NCBI GenBank assembly: GCA_016873615.1
Contig: VGWX01000001.1
Span: 1-53,733, forward strand
Reading direction: 5' to 3'
Length of the DNA: 53,733 nucleotides
From: Nitrospira sp.
GTDB lineage: Bacteria > Nitrospirota > Thermodesulfovibrionia > Thermodesulfovibrionales > SM23-35
Shown here: one piece after another, positions 23,272 to 31,909 of the stretch
Layout of the letters: each line of letters begins with the position of its first letter
How positions within the stretch are numbered: position 1 is the stretch's first letter
Notes under the pieces: generated by a model
The model's database searches: none
What the model was told of the DNA's origin: nothing
Seen by the model: only the letters and a program-made list of their open reading frames with translations
Translations under genes and position numbers: made by a program

Positions 23272-23382
23272 ATGGACTTTGTACTTAATGTTTTAAAAAA
23301 ATACCCTGCTGAAATCATTCTTTTTGTATTGGTTTTGTTTCTTTTCTTATTTTTTCGACCTAAGAAGAGGAAAAGGAAGTGA
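23272..23382 (+). CDS. Possible 36-residue membrane protein
   Basis: The reading frame MDFVLNVLKKYPAEI, then a run of Ile/Leu/Phe/Val (about 15-28), and the basic tail FRPKKRKRK is a plausible single-span small protein with a positive C-terminus inside the cell. A TTGACT box (23236-23241) lies upstream with a weak TAAAAG -10, and the ribosome site is poor. It could be chance in an A/T-rich stretch. Confidence 0.35.
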   Translation: MDFVLNVLKKYPAEIILFVLVLFLFLFFRPKKRKRK

Positions 23383-23446
23383 AAACCCTGCTCACCTTTT
23401 TTGTTCTAACATAGCGAAATCTGTTCCAATGGTTTATACGTTAGGT

Positions 23447-23512
23447 TGTCATTCCCGCTTGTCGGGAATCCTTCTGTAAGCGAAGAAAGATTCTGGACAA
23501 GCCAGAATGACA
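23447..23512. repeat. Palindromic repeat, TGTCATTC-type, copy 2
   Basis: TGTCATTCCCGCTTGTCGGG at the left and GATTCTGGACAAGCC followed by AGAATGACA at the right are near-complementary. The outermost 8 bp match copy 1 at 17945-18026. Confidence 0.85.
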
Positions 23513-23578
23513 GAACTAAGGAACTTAAACAACTTTCAAGATCTTTGGAGATTAATTGCATAGAGACCAAAATTCAAC

Positions 23579-24709
23579 TCATATCCCCAGCTTCACAAAC
23601 ACGTTTTCCTTAAGAAATTTCAGCGCCCTTTCCACCTCTTCCCTCATCTGTTCTTTCCTGATGCCTGTTTCAGAATAATTATCATCCATCATTTTTCTGT
23701 TTATAAATCCTTCATGCGAATATTTATTCAGGAAATCTTCGGGGATTTCATCAGGGATTTCAACATCGTTCATGATAGCCCAGGCGAGTGTCCAGGCTTT
23801 TGCCAAATTTACAAAATCATAGCCGCCACCGCCTAATGCCACCCACTTCGGAGAAATATCCTTTATCTTCTTCACAACTTCACAGAACCCGTTATTCGTA
23901 TAATTGAGGTGGGCAAGCGGGTCAGAAGAAAAGGAATCCACGCCAAGCTGTGCAACAACAATATCCGGTCTGAATTTATTTATAAGAGGCGGGACAATCT
24001 CATTGAATGCATGAATAAAAAGCTCATCGTCAGAATAAGGAGGCATGGGGATGTTGACCGAGTATCCTTCGCCTTTGTCCCTGCCTGTTTCATTTTCAAA
24101 TCCTGTGCCCGGAAAAAGCACTTCTCCTGTTTCATGTATGGATATCGTCAAAACCTTATCTGTATTATAGAATGCCGTCTGAACGCCGTCCCCGTGATGG
24201 GCGTCTATATCAATATAGGCGACTCTCCTGCCTTTCTTTAAAAGCGACAGTATTGCTATGACAATATCGTTCACATAGCAGAACCCTGCTGCCCTCATAG
24301 ACATCGCATGATGAAGTCCGCCTGATATATTAAAAGCAATATCAACTTCGCCAAGGTCTACCAGGGATGCTGCCTGCAACGACGCTCCTGCCACCAGCCT
24401 GGACCAGTCAAATACGCCTTTAAAGACAGGATTGTCCTCTGAGCCGAGTCCGAAAAAACAGGCATGAGGCAGTTCAACCCCTGCGTTCACAGCCCTGAGC
24501 GCCTCAATATACTCTTTATTATGGAACAACAGCAACTCTTCATCTTCTGCCTTTCCGGCCTCGACATAGCGGACATTAGGCAGGGAGAGAAGTCCATGGG
24601 CTTTGATAAGTTCATACGCAAGGTTTAATCTGGATGTCTTGAGTGGATGGGCTGGTCCGTAATCGAATTTCAAAAACTCATCTGTATATATAAACGCTGT
24701 TTTTGTCAT
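23579..24709 (-). CDS. acuC: Histone deacetylase family protein (AcuC-like)
   Basis: Class I HDAC-like Zn hydrolases remove acetyl or other acyl groups from lysines or polyamines; bacterial AcuC acts on acetyl-CoA synthetase. In 376 residues the active-site elements are GGLHHAM (His133, His134), IDIDAHHGDGVQ (Asp169 and His171 as Zn ligands), VAQLGVDSFSSDPLA (third ligand Asp) and the tyrosine loop LGGGGYDF. All catalytic positions appear intact. It begins 3 nt after the stop of an SspB-like gene, so the two are one transcript. The substrate is unknown; no acs or acuA gene is here. Confidence 0.9.
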   Translation of the reverse strand: MTKTAFIYTDEFLKFDYGPAHPLKTSRLNLAYELIKAHGLLSLPNVRYVEAGKAEDEELLLFHNKEYIEALRAVNAGVELPHACFFGLGSEDNPVFKGVFDWSRLVAGASLQAASLVDLGEVDIAFNISGGLHHAMSMRAAGFCYVNDIVIAILSLLKKGRRVAYIDIDAHHGDGVQTAFYNTDKVLTISIHETGEVLFPGTGFENETGRDKGEGYSVNIPMPPYSDDELFIHAFNEIVPPLINKFRPDIVVAQLGVDSFSSDPLAHLNYTNNGFCEVVKKIKDISPKWVALGGGGYDFVNLAKAWTLAWAIMNDVEIPDEIPEDFLNKYSHEGFINRKMMDDNYSETGIRKEQMREEVERALKFLKENVFVKLGI

Positions 24710-24712
24710 CCA

Positions 24713-25147
24713 TCATTTCTTTGCTTTTTTGAACCTGTCGAGGGAGATTACTTTCTCTTCGAGTTGCTTCTCTTCTTCAGTCACTGCAGGCTCTTTGGAT
24801 TCCCCCGGTTGTTCTACGTTATCCAACATGTCCCACCTGTCAAATCTCACTTTTGCGCCCGGAGAAAATACTGACACAATATCATCACAGTAAAGGAAAC
24901 ACTTTTCAGGCCTGTTGCCGACGCCGAAACCCAATGTGGTTATTATACTGCCATCCCCGTCCCATTCAAGGTTCCTGTAGTTTTTCTGGTTAAATACCAG
25001 GACAAGTCCTTTATTTTTCTCTTCTTCTGTAAATCCTCTGTCGCCTATTGCGGAATTCGGGGAATATTTTATGACAATATAAACCTGGCCATAATCATTT
25101 ATCAGGTCATAAAATAAATTCTGAAGGTACTTAATCTGTGTTCTCAT
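24713..25147 (-). CDS. SspB-like ClpXP adaptor candidate
   Basis: The 144-residue protein resembles the SspB fold: an N-terminal helix (QIKYLQNLFYDLINDYGQVYIVI), a beta core (GLVLVFNQKNYRNLEWDGDG, IITTLGFGVGNRPEKCFLYCDDIVSVFSP) and a low-complexity acidic tail ending in a basic motif (EKQLEEKVISLDRFKKAKK), which is where SspB carries its ClpX-binding (XB) peptide. SspB delivers ssrA-tagged proteins to ClpXP. The match is by pattern only and distant. It is the first gene before acuC with 3 nt between them. No good ribosome site is visible. Confidence 0.5.
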   Translation of the reverse strand: MRTQIKYLQNLFYDLINDYGQVYIVIKYSPNSAIGDRGFTEEEKNKGLVLVFNQKNYRNLEWDGDGSIITTLGFGVGNRPEKCFLYCDDIVSVFSPGAKVRFDRWDMLDNVEQPGESKEPAVTEEEKQLEEKVISLDRFKKAKK

Positions 25148-25213
25148 TGTTTCTTATATCATATCCTATAAATTGTGAAAAAAACATAAGAGATTATCCA
25201 TTTAACCCGGATT

Positions 25214-25411
25214 ATTCATAAAATCAGCCATAACAGCTGAGGACAGAGAATTTGAGCGGATTTTTTTGCAGATAGTCAAATATAGCATCTGAAAATAGAG
25301 AGGCAAAAACCTCGCAGGGAGGAACGACCGAGAATGTCCGCCTCAGGCGGATTCGCCGAGGAGAAAGCGCAAATACTCTGTCCTCAGTTCGCTCAGAAAA
25401 ATTTATGAATA
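25214..25411. repeat. Structured repeat element, copy B
   Basis: Ends ATTCATAAA and TTTATGAAT are inverted, and inner arms CTGAGGACAGAG (left) and CTCTGTCCTCAG (right) are perfect. The core GAGGCAAAAACCTC, GCAGGGAGGAACGACCGAG matches copy A at 18810-18958. Copy B carries about 30 bp extra, including the small palindrome TCCGCCTCAGGCGGA. Confidence 0.8.
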
Positions 25412-25451
25412 GTATTGGCTAAGCACATGAACCCTTCTCCCGCTACTATTA

Positions 25452-25487
25452 GGGGGGGGGAGGGGCTTCCGGGGGGGGAAGCCCCTC
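25452..25487. repeat. G-run hairpin behind ftsZ
   Basis: G9, then GAGGGGCTTCC-GGGGGG-GGAAGCCCCTC forms an 11-bp stem whose loop and arm make a G8 run. It lies 14 bp beyond the ftsZ stop and could end transcription or form a G-quadruplex on the plus strand; there is no T-run. Confidence 0.8.
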
Positions 25488-25500
25488 GTGGGAGGGAAAC

Positions 25501-26673
25501 TTAAAGCTCCTTTTGGGGCTGTTGCGGCGTTTTTCTCATAAATGCCGGCACGTCTATCTGGTCTTCATAAGACATGATGTCCGTTGCTACAACCTCTGTG
25601 CCGTAATCCGACCTCAGACTTTTTGAGAGAACTCTCTCCGAACCCTTAAGGCTGACAGGTTGTTTGAGAGGAGACCATTTCTTAATCTGGGGCAGGTCCA
25701 CCTTTTCTTTCTGGTCGTTAAAGCCTGTAGCTATGACAGTAACCCTTATCTCGTCACCGATATCAGGATCTATGACTGCGCCGAATATAAGGTGCACATC
25801 TTCGTGAGCAGAGTCGTATACATAGGAAACAGCATCCTGAACATCATTGTGCGCAAGTTCCATACCGCCTGTTATATTAACGAGGATACCTTTTGCGCCT
25901 TCAATTGATGATTCTTCAAGCAAGGGGTTCAGTATGGCTTTTTTAGCCGCATCAATCGCTCCTGTTTCTCCTCTGCCTGTCCCGGCGCCCATAACGCCTC
26001 TGCCTTTATCCTGTATGATTGTCTTGACGTCTGCAAAATCAACATTAATTAGCCCTGGAATCAGAATAATATCAGATATGCCCTGAACCGCCTGCTTCAG
26101 GACATCATTTGCTACAGCAAAAGATTTCAGGAGAGGCGTTCCCCTCTCAACAACAAGGCCTATTTTGTCATTTGGAATTACAATAAGGGTATCCACATTC
26201 TTCCTCAGTTCCTTTATCCCTTCTTCTGCATTTGAATACCTCACTTTTCCTTCATAAAAAAATGGCTTGGTAATAACAGCCACTGTAATGGCGCCGAGTT
26301 CTTTTGCAATGCCCGCAATTACCGGGCCGGCGCCTGTGCCTGTGCCGCCTCCCATGCCGGCAGTTATAAAAACCATGTCGGATCCTTCAAGATATTCAGC
26401 GATAACGGCGCTATCCTCCAGGGCTGCATCTCTTCCTATCTCAGGGTTTGAACCTGCTCCAAGCCCTCTCGTCAGATTGGCGCCGATCTGAACCTTAACA
26501 GGTGCGAGGGATGTTTCAAGCGCCTGCATATCAGTATTGATTGCCACGAATTCGACTCCATGGAGGTTCGATGCAATCATGTTGTTGATTGCATTCCCTC
26601 CGGCTCCTCCGACACCTACAACCGTTATCCTTGCCTTCTGTCCTCTTTCTTCTTCGATCTCGAATTTCATCAT
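25501..26673 (-). CDS. ftsZ: Cell division GTPase FtsZ
   Basis: FtsZ polymerises into the Z ring. From ATG 26673 (GGAGG 7 nt upstream; ATG 26679 is too close to that site) the protein has 390 residues. It shows VGVGGAGGNAINNM, the tubulin signature GGGTGTGAGPVIAG (about 105-118), the T7 loop NVDFADVKTII, and the conserved C-terminal peptide DVPAFMRK, which binds FtsA and other partners. It is the last gene of the dcw cluster, 12-18 bp after ftsA. Confidence 0.97.
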   Translation of the reverse strand: MMKFEIEEERGQKARITVVGVGGAGGNAINNMIASNLHGVEFVAINTDMQALETSLAPVKVQIGANLTRGLGAGSNPEIGRDAALEDSAVIAEYLEGSDMVFITAGMGGGTGTGAGPVIAGIAKELGAITVAVITKPFFYEGKVRYSNAEEGIKELRKNVDTLIVIPNDKIGLVVERGTPLLKSFAVANDVLKQAVQGISDIILIPGLINVDFADVKTIIQDKGRGVMGAGTGRGETGAIDAAKKAILNPLLEESSIEGAKGILVNITGGMELAHNDVQDAVSYVYDSAHEDVHLIFGAVIDPDIGDEIRVTVIATGFNDQKEKVDLPQIKKWSPLKQPVSLKGSERVLSKSLRSDYGTEVVATDIMSYEDQIDVPAFMRKTPQQPQKEL

Positions 26674-26691
26674 ATACATTCCTCCTTTTCT

Positions 26692-27921
26692 TTATTTATA
26701 TCTGAAAATCCCTTTAACCCAATCCTTCATCTTTCCGAATATCCCTGTAAACGTATCATGGTAAAAGACCATGTTCGATTCTGTATTAAACCCAAAAAAC
26801 ACAAGGCCTGCTCCTGTTGCATACATTGGATTGCTTGTGATCTCTCTGCAGCCCTTTATCTCTTTCGGGAAACCTATTCTCACAGGCAGTCCGAGCACAG
26901 CCTCTGCCATCCTGTCAATGCCTTCGAGCATCGAACCGCCTCCTGTCAAAACAACCCCTGTTGAGGCTATTTCATAGCCTGAGCAGGAAGTCAGTTCATT
27001 CTTTATCATATCCATTAATTCTTCACTCCTCGGCTGGATAATTTCAGCGAGATGCCTGCGTAATATCTTCCTGGCTTGGCCTGCCTGAACTATATCTATT
27101 TCTTCATTCTCATCAACCATGCTTATGGTTGTGGAACCAAAACTCTTTTTAATCCTTTCCGCCTCGGTTATAGTAAGCCTCAGTCCTACTGCGATATCAT
27201 TGGTAAAATGATTTCCCCCAACAGCAATCACTGACGAATGTCTCAGCCATCCGTCCTTATAGAGGATAATATCAGTCGTACCCCCGCCGATATCAATAAT
27301 TGCAACTCCGAGTTCCTTCTCATCGTCTGCGAGAATCGCCTCTGCTGATGCGAGGGGTTCAAATACAATGTCAATAACCTCAACCCCTGCCTTCTCACAG
27401 CATTTAAGGAGGTTCTGCACTGAGGTAACAGCGCCTGTCAGTATATAAACCTTTGCCTCGAGCCTCACTCCAAGCATCCCGATCGGATCTCTGATGCCGT
27501 TCTGACCATCGAGGGTATAACCTGTCGGAATAACATGAAGCACCTCTCTGTCGAGCGGCACATAGACAGCCTTTGCAGAATCTATCACGCGCTCCACATC
27601 TATATAATTTACCTCTTTCCCTCTCACACCAACTGCGCCATAACTATTGAACCCTTTAATATGGCCGCCGGAAATGCCGACGTATACTGAATTGATTTCA
27701 ACGCCTGTGGACAACTCTGCAGTCTTCACAGCATTCTTTATTGACTCAACTGTCGCCTCGATGTTTACGACTACACCCTTCCTAAGCCCTGTTGAAGAGG
27801 ATGTGCTGACTGCGCGGAATTCCAGAGCCCCGTCGATGCTTTCGCCCACGACAGCGCACATCTTTGTAGTTCCTACATCAAGACCTACAATAATATTCCC
27901 CTGATGAGCACGCCTGCTCAT
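26692..27921 (-). CDS. ftsA: Cell division protein FtsA
   Basis: FtsA is the actin-like membrane tether of FtsZ. The 409 residues show IIVGLDVGTTKMCAVVGE (10-27), VYVGISGGHIKG, the phosphate-2 loop VAIIDIGGGTTDII and VVLTGGGSMLEG. The C-terminal amphipathic membrane helix is GKMKDWVKGIFRYK. The start overlaps the ftsQ stop as TAATG. Confidence 0.97.
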   Translation of the reverse strand: MSRRAHQGNIIVGLDVGTTKMCAVVGESIDGALEFRAVSTSSSTGLRKGVVVNIEATVESIKNAVKTAELSTGVEINSVYVGISGGHIKGFNSYGAVGVRGKEVNYIDVERVIDSAKAVYVPLDREVLHVIPTGYTLDGQNGIRDPIGMLGVRLEAKVYILTGAVTSVQNLLKCCEKAGVEVIDIVFEPLASAEAILADDEKELGVAIIDIGGGTTDIILYKDGWLRHSSVIAVGGNHFTNDIAVGLRLTITEAERIKKSFGSTTISMVDENEEIDIVQAGQARKILRRHLAEIIQPRSEELMDMIKNELTSCSGYEIASTGVVLTGGGSMLEGIDRMAEAVLGLPVRIGFPKEIKGCREITSNPMYATGAGLVFFGFNTESNMVFYHDTFTGIFGKMKDWVKGIFRYK

Positions 27922-28685
27922 TATCGAGCCGCCTTGTCCGTTACCGGTTTCACGATCGCCCTGTTTTCAAACCTCAGATCTATGGAATCTACAGGGATCT
28001 CCATATTCTTGATATCTTCTTCCAGCCGAATAAACCTGTCGATTTTTTCTTCATACCCTCCAGTCCCTATTTTTACTGTTATCCCGTCTACGGTTATGCT
28101 GAGTTCATGTGGTTTATTTGCAATTATTTCGATATGATCCCTTTCAGAAGAAAACCGTTTTGCATTCATAACCTTAATAAAATTCAGCGCCTCAGAAAAT
28201 CCCTTCTTTTCTTTAAATGGATCACCTGCTATTACAGGGAGGAAAGGCACTGAATCACCCTTCAGCTCCTCAAGGAGCTTGCCGTTTTCATCTATGAGAA
28301 AAAGATGTTCATTCATATTGAGGAGTGCAAATGGCTCTGTTTCCTTTATTGTCATGGACAACGTATCAGGGAATTCCTTCCTGACGCTGACAGATTTGAT
28401 CCATGGAGATTTGAGCAAGCGTTGTGAAACCTCTTTGTTCGAAACCATAAAAAGGCTTTCATTCAGATGAACTCCGGCAAATGCTTTTAGTTCATCGTCT
28501 GTAAGATGCCTGTTTCCTATAAAGGCGAGATGCTTAACGGGGAATACTGATATCGCAGGGTGTGTGTGAACATAAAAATATACACCTGTTGCGGTTATAA
28601 AGATGGACATCAGAACAGCAATCTTCCTGACTATACTGAATATTCTTAATCCCCTGCCGGTTCCCTTAAATTTATTTGCCTTCAT
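27921..28685 (-). CDS. ftsQ: Cell division protein FtsQ
   Basis: FtsQ links early and late divisome proteins. From ATG 28685 it has 254 residues: a basic cytoplasmic tail, one membrane segment (about 18-40, [18 protein letters not shown]), a POTRA domain (about 50-120, [20 protein letters not shown]) and an FtsQ beta domain ([18 protein letters not shown] to the C-terminus). An earlier in-frame start at 28739 inside ddl is possible but unsupported; the chosen ATG overlaps ddl by 14 bp and has AAAGG upstream. Confidence 0.9.
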   Translation of the reverse strand: MKANKFKGTGRGLRIFSIVRKIAVLMSIFITATGVYFYVHTHPAISVFPVKHLAFIGNRHLTDDELKAFAGVHLNESLFMVSNKEVSQRLLKSPWIKSVSVRKEFPDTLSMTIKETEPFALLNMNEHLFLIDENGKLLEELKGDSVPFLPVIAGDPFKEKKGFSEALNFIKVMNAKRFSSERDHIEIIANKPHELSITVDGITVKIGTGGYEEKIDRFIRLEEDIKNMEIPVDSIDLRFENRAIVKPVTDKAAR

Positions 28686-29583
28686 CAAAAATACCTTTGA
28701 GCATCTCTTCAATGAGGCCCGGAAAATCAAACCCTGCAAGCCCTGCTATTTTGGGCAATAAACTGGTTTCTGTCATGCCCGGAATAGTATTCACCTCAAG
28801 CACGTAAGGCTCTCCTTCTGCATTAAGCCTGAGGTCAACTCTTGTAGCGCCCCTGCACCCGAGTGCTATATGGGCAGAAAGAGCTGTCATCTTAGACCTT
28901 TCATAAGTCTCCGGAGCAATTTCCGGAGGGAGGATATACTCTGTAAGTCCTGCAGTATATTTCGCTTCATAATTATAAAATTCCAGGGATGGCCTTACCT
29001 CAACTCCACCCAGCACTTTGCCGTTTAATATCCCTATATGTATCTCCTGTCCTTGTATATACTTTTCAACAATTACCCGTGATCCGTATGAAAAGGCTGT
29101 TTCCAGTGCCTTCTCGAAATTGCCTTTGTCCCTTGCAATGCTCACCCCCACACTTGATCCTTCTGTTGCCGGTTTTATGACCCAGGGCAATGTAAATTCA
29201 ATGCTCTTTGCTCTATGCTCCCTGGTAAAAACTACAAATGGCGGCACGGGAATTCCATGATAGAGGAAAACCTTCTTGGATGTCTCTTTATCCATTGCAA
29301 GGGCAGATGCGAGCACTCCGGAACCTGTATAAGGGATACCCAGAACTTCAAGCATCCCCTGGATAGAGCCGTCTTCCCCATATCCTCCGTGAAGGGCAAG
29401 AAATGCCGCCTCTATTTTTCCTTTATCCAGCACATCGCAGATGTCAGAACCGACATCTATGGAAACAGCGTTATAGCCTAAACTCTTCAGGGCATTATAA
29501 ATTGCAGATCCGCTCCTGAGAGATACCTCTCTCTCAGCTGATATACCGCCCATTAAGACACCTATTCTCTTATCAGTTAACAT
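28672..29583 (-). CDS. ddl: D-alanine--D-alanine ligase
   Basis: Ddl makes D-Ala-D-Ala for MurF. The 303 residues follow the ATP-grasp pattern: [17 protein letters not shown] (9-25), [47 protein letters not shown] and the metal motif [18 protein letters not shown]. The ATG overlaps the murB end by 11 bp and has a GGGAG site. Residues for D-Ala specificity (rather than D-lactate) cannot be decided by eye. Confidence 0.95.
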   Translation of the reverse strand: MLTDKRIGVLMGGISAEREVSLRSGSAIYNALKSLGYNAVSIDVGSDICDVLDKGKIEAAFLALHGGYGEDGSIQGMLEVLGIPYTGSGVLASALAMDKETSKKVFLYHGIPVPPFVVFTREHRAKSIEFTLPWVIKPATEGSSVGVSIARDKGNFEKALETAFSYGSRVIVEKYIQGQEIHIGILNGKVLGGVEVRPSLEFYNYEAKYTAGLTEYILPPEIAPETYERSKMTALSAHIALGCRGATRVDLRLNAEGEPYVLEVNTIPGMTETSLLPKIAGLAGFDFPGLIEEMLKGIFDEGK

Positions 29584-30511
29584 TGCTTCTCCCGACTATC
29601 TTTATCTCAGGCTCAAGCAAAATGCCGGATTTTGTTTTGACCCTATCGGCAACTTCTTCCATAAGCCTTATGAAATCGGATGCACTTGCCCTGCCTTTAT
29701 TAATGAAGAAGTTTGCATGCAGATTACTTACTTCAACATCACCAATCCTCATCCCCTTGCATCCGGATTCGTCTATGAGCTTTCCCGCAGACACACCAGA
29801 CGGATTTTTGAAAACGCATCCGGCTGATGGCTCCCAGATAGGCTGCTTCTCTTTCTTTATATTCAAAAAATCCTCGATCCTTGATGAAACCTCCTCTGTG
29901 CTGCCTGCAGTGAGTTTTATCTCTGCACTCAATATGAATTCACCCGGCAGTATTCCCGAACTTCTGTATCTAAAGGCAATTTGATCTGCCTTTATCTTTT
30001 TGATTTTACCTTCCGTATCCATGATCTCAACTGAAACAAGCACATCCTTTATCTCACAGCCGAAAGCCCCGGCATTACCGAAGATTGCACCGCCGACAGT
30101 TCCCGGTATCCCTGCAAATCCTTCTATGCCTGAATAACCGTTTTCTTTTGTATAATGCACAAGTCTCTGTAGCAGGGCGCCTGCTTCAACCGTCACATAC
30201 ACATATGAATCATCTCTGCTCACTACCCCGATCCTTCTGAAAGACTTCGAAGATATCACAACGCCCTCTATACCTCTGTCCCTTACCAGTATATTTGTCC
30301 CTCCACCCAAAGGGAGAACAGGGATTTTATTTCTTTTTAAGGCAGCATGCATGTTTATGAGCGAAAAAACGTCTTGAGGCATAGCTAAAACATCAGCAGG
30401 CCCGCCGATTTTCAGTGAAGTATGGTTTTTCATTGGCTCCATAAATTTCACTTCGCCTTTAAAGACTCCTTCTGAAAAGATATCCTTTAATTTCTGTTTT
30501 TTAACTTTCAA
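29573..30511 (-). CDS. murB: UDP-N-acetylenolpyruvoylglucosamine reductase MurB
   Basis: MurB reduces the enolpyruvyl group to give UDP-MurNAc using FAD and NADPH. The 312 residues show [54 protein letters not shown] and [18 protein letters not shown]. In the last motif Cys stands where many enzymes have the catalytic Ser. It belongs to the short type II group. The TTG start at 30511 is read out of a heptamer array; ATG 30442 is another possibility, but it would cut residues normally present before NHTS. Confidence 0.93.
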   Translation of the reverse strand: MKVKKQKLKDIFSEGVFKGEVKFMEPMKNHTSLKIGGPADVLAMPQDVFSLINMHAALKRNKIPVLPLGGGTNILVRDRGIEGVVISSKSFRRIGVVSRDDSYVYVTVEAGALLQRLVHYTKENGYSGIEGFAGIPGTVGGAIFGNAGAFGCEIKDVLVSVEIMDTEGKIKKIKADQIAFRYRSSGILPGEFILSAEIKLTAGSTEEVSSRIEDFLNIKKEKQPIWEPSAGCVFKNPSGVSAGKLIDESGCKGMRIGDVEVSNLHANFFINKGRASASDFIRLMEEVADRVKTKSGILLEPEIKIVGRSNVN

Positions 30512-30535
30512 CTTTTAACTTTCAACTTTTAACTT
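30501..30535. repeat. Heptanucleotide array at the murC/murB junction
   Basis: Five 7-bp units alternate TTAACTT and TCAACTT. The array encodes the last residues of MurC, its stop codon, and the proposed TTG start of MurB with its first codons. Confidence 0.9.
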
Positions 30536-31909
30536 TCTTAGTATCTCTTCTCCCATTTTCCATACATTGCCTGCTCCGAGAGTGAGGAGAATATCACCTT
30601 CCTTTATATTTCTGATAATATGAGCGACAGCATCCTCCTGGTCTTTCTTATAAAAAATATTTTTATAGCCGGCATTCCTGATCATCTCAATCAGTTTTTC
30701 TGAATTCACGCCCTCGATAGGTGGTTCTCCGGCCGGATAGATATCAAGGACTACAAGCATATCTGCATCATAAAATGAGACTGAAAAATCATCAATGAGG
30801 TCTCTGGTTCGTGTATACCGGTGAGGCTGGAAAAGAACAATTAATCTGTCCGTTTTTTTATTGCTGATCTGCAGCCCTTCCCTTATCGCCTTCAGCGTTG
30901 CCTTTATCTCAGAAGGGTGATGTCCGTAATCATCAAATATCTTTATGCCGCCTGCCTCGCCCTTAAATTCCAATCTTCTCTGTATGCCGCTGAAACCTTT
31001 CAAGGCATCTTTAATGACCGGCACGTCTATTTTCAGAACTAATGACACACCGATAGCAGCCAGACTGTTGAGAACATTATGTGTCCCTGGTGCAGGGAGA
31101 TTGAAAACACCCAAATTCCTGCCACGATAAACTGCTTCAAAGCTTACCGACATAAAACCCTTTTGAATATTTTCCGCATAAAGCTGTGAATCACGAGCAA
31201 GCCCATAGGTGACATACCTCCGGTGAACAGACGGTAAAAGTTCACGCAGGTATTCGTTTTCATTGCAGACTATTGATGTTCCGTAAAAGGGGACTTTGTT
31301 CATAAAAGAAAGAAACGCCTCTTTCAATGAATCCATTGTTCTGAAGAACTCCATATGCTCCCTGTCAATGTTTGTGACAACAGCAATCGTAGGAGAGAGC
31401 CTGAGAAATGAACCGTCACTTTCATCAGCCTCTGCAACAAGGAAATCACCCTGGCCCAGCCTTGCATTGCTGCCCGTTGCCTTGAGTCTTCCGCCTATGA
31501 CAACAGTTGGATCGAGTCCCCCATGTGCAAAAATGGTTGATATTAAAGATGTCGTTGTTGTCTTGCCGTGTGCCCCTGCTACAAGAACCCCGTATTTCAG
31601 CCTTGCAAGCTCTGCAAGCATCTCTGCACGCGGTATCACAGGGACAGACCTCCCTCTTGCCTCTATAACTTCAGGATTATCACCTGAAACAGCTGAGGAT
31701 ACTACCAATACATGGGCATCATCTATATTTTCTGCCTTATGGCCTATATATACTGTAATTCCCATCTCTCCCAGTCTTTTGGTCGTCTCTGAAGCCTTCA
31801 GATCAGACCCTGTCACCTCATACCCAAGGTTGAACAGAACCTCTGCAATGCCTGACATTCCTATGCCGCCTATACCAACAAAATGTATCCCCCTGTATCT
31901 CTCAAACAC
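30515..31909 (-). CDS. murC: UDP-N-acetylmuramate--L-alanine ligase MurC
   Basis: MurC adds the first amino acid of the stem peptide. The 464 residues show HFVGIGGIGMSGIAEVLFN (9-27), the ATP loop VAGAHGKTTTTSL (about 108-120), DEADESDGSF-like VAEADESDGSFL, FDDYGHHPSEI and LFQPHRYTRT. It starts with GTG, 8 bp before the murG stop, with GGAG upstream. The C-terminus (RKLKVES) comes from the heptamer array. Confidence 0.96.
   Translation of the reverse strand: MFERYRGIHFVGIGGIGMSGIAEVLFNLGYEVTGSDLKASETTKRLGEMGITVYIGHKAENIDDAHVLVVSSAVSGDNPEVIEARGRSVPVIPRAEMLAELARLKYGVLVAGAHGKTTTTSLISTIFAHGGLDPTVVIGGRLKATGSNARLGQGDFLVAEADESDGSFLRLSPTIAVVTNIDREHMEFFRTMDSLKEAFLSFMNKVPFYGTSIVCNENEYLRELLPSVHRRYVTYGLARDSQLYAENIQKGFMSVSFEAVYRGRNLGVFNLPAPGTHNVLNSLAAIGVSLVLKIDVPVIKDALKGFSGIQRRLEFKGEAGGIKIFDDYGHHPSEIKATLKAIREGLQISNKKTDRLIVLFQPHRYTRTRDLIDDFSVSFYDADMLVVLDIYPAGEPPIEGVNSEKLIEMIRNAGYKNIFYKKDQEDAVAHIIRNIKEGDILLTLGAGNVWKMGEEILRKLKVES

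Larger units (their letters stand above)
23015..23578. other. 564-bp stretch with one tiny ORF and a palindromic repeat
   Basis: Apart from a 36-codon membrane ORF (23272-23382) and a palindromic repeat (23447-23512), I see no gene. The part at 23015-23230 has no frame longer than about 20 codons that resembles a protein. Confidence 0.6.
25148..25500. other. 353-bp gene-free stretch between ftsZ and the SspB-like gene
   Basis: It contains structured repeat element copy B (25214-25411) and a G-run hairpin (25452-25487). No protein-coding frame is convincing. Confidence 0.8.

Noticed and set aside
25452-25487. Classical Rho-independent terminator for ftsZ
   Set aside because: The stem is good but no T-run follows on the minus strand, so it is reported only as a hairpin.
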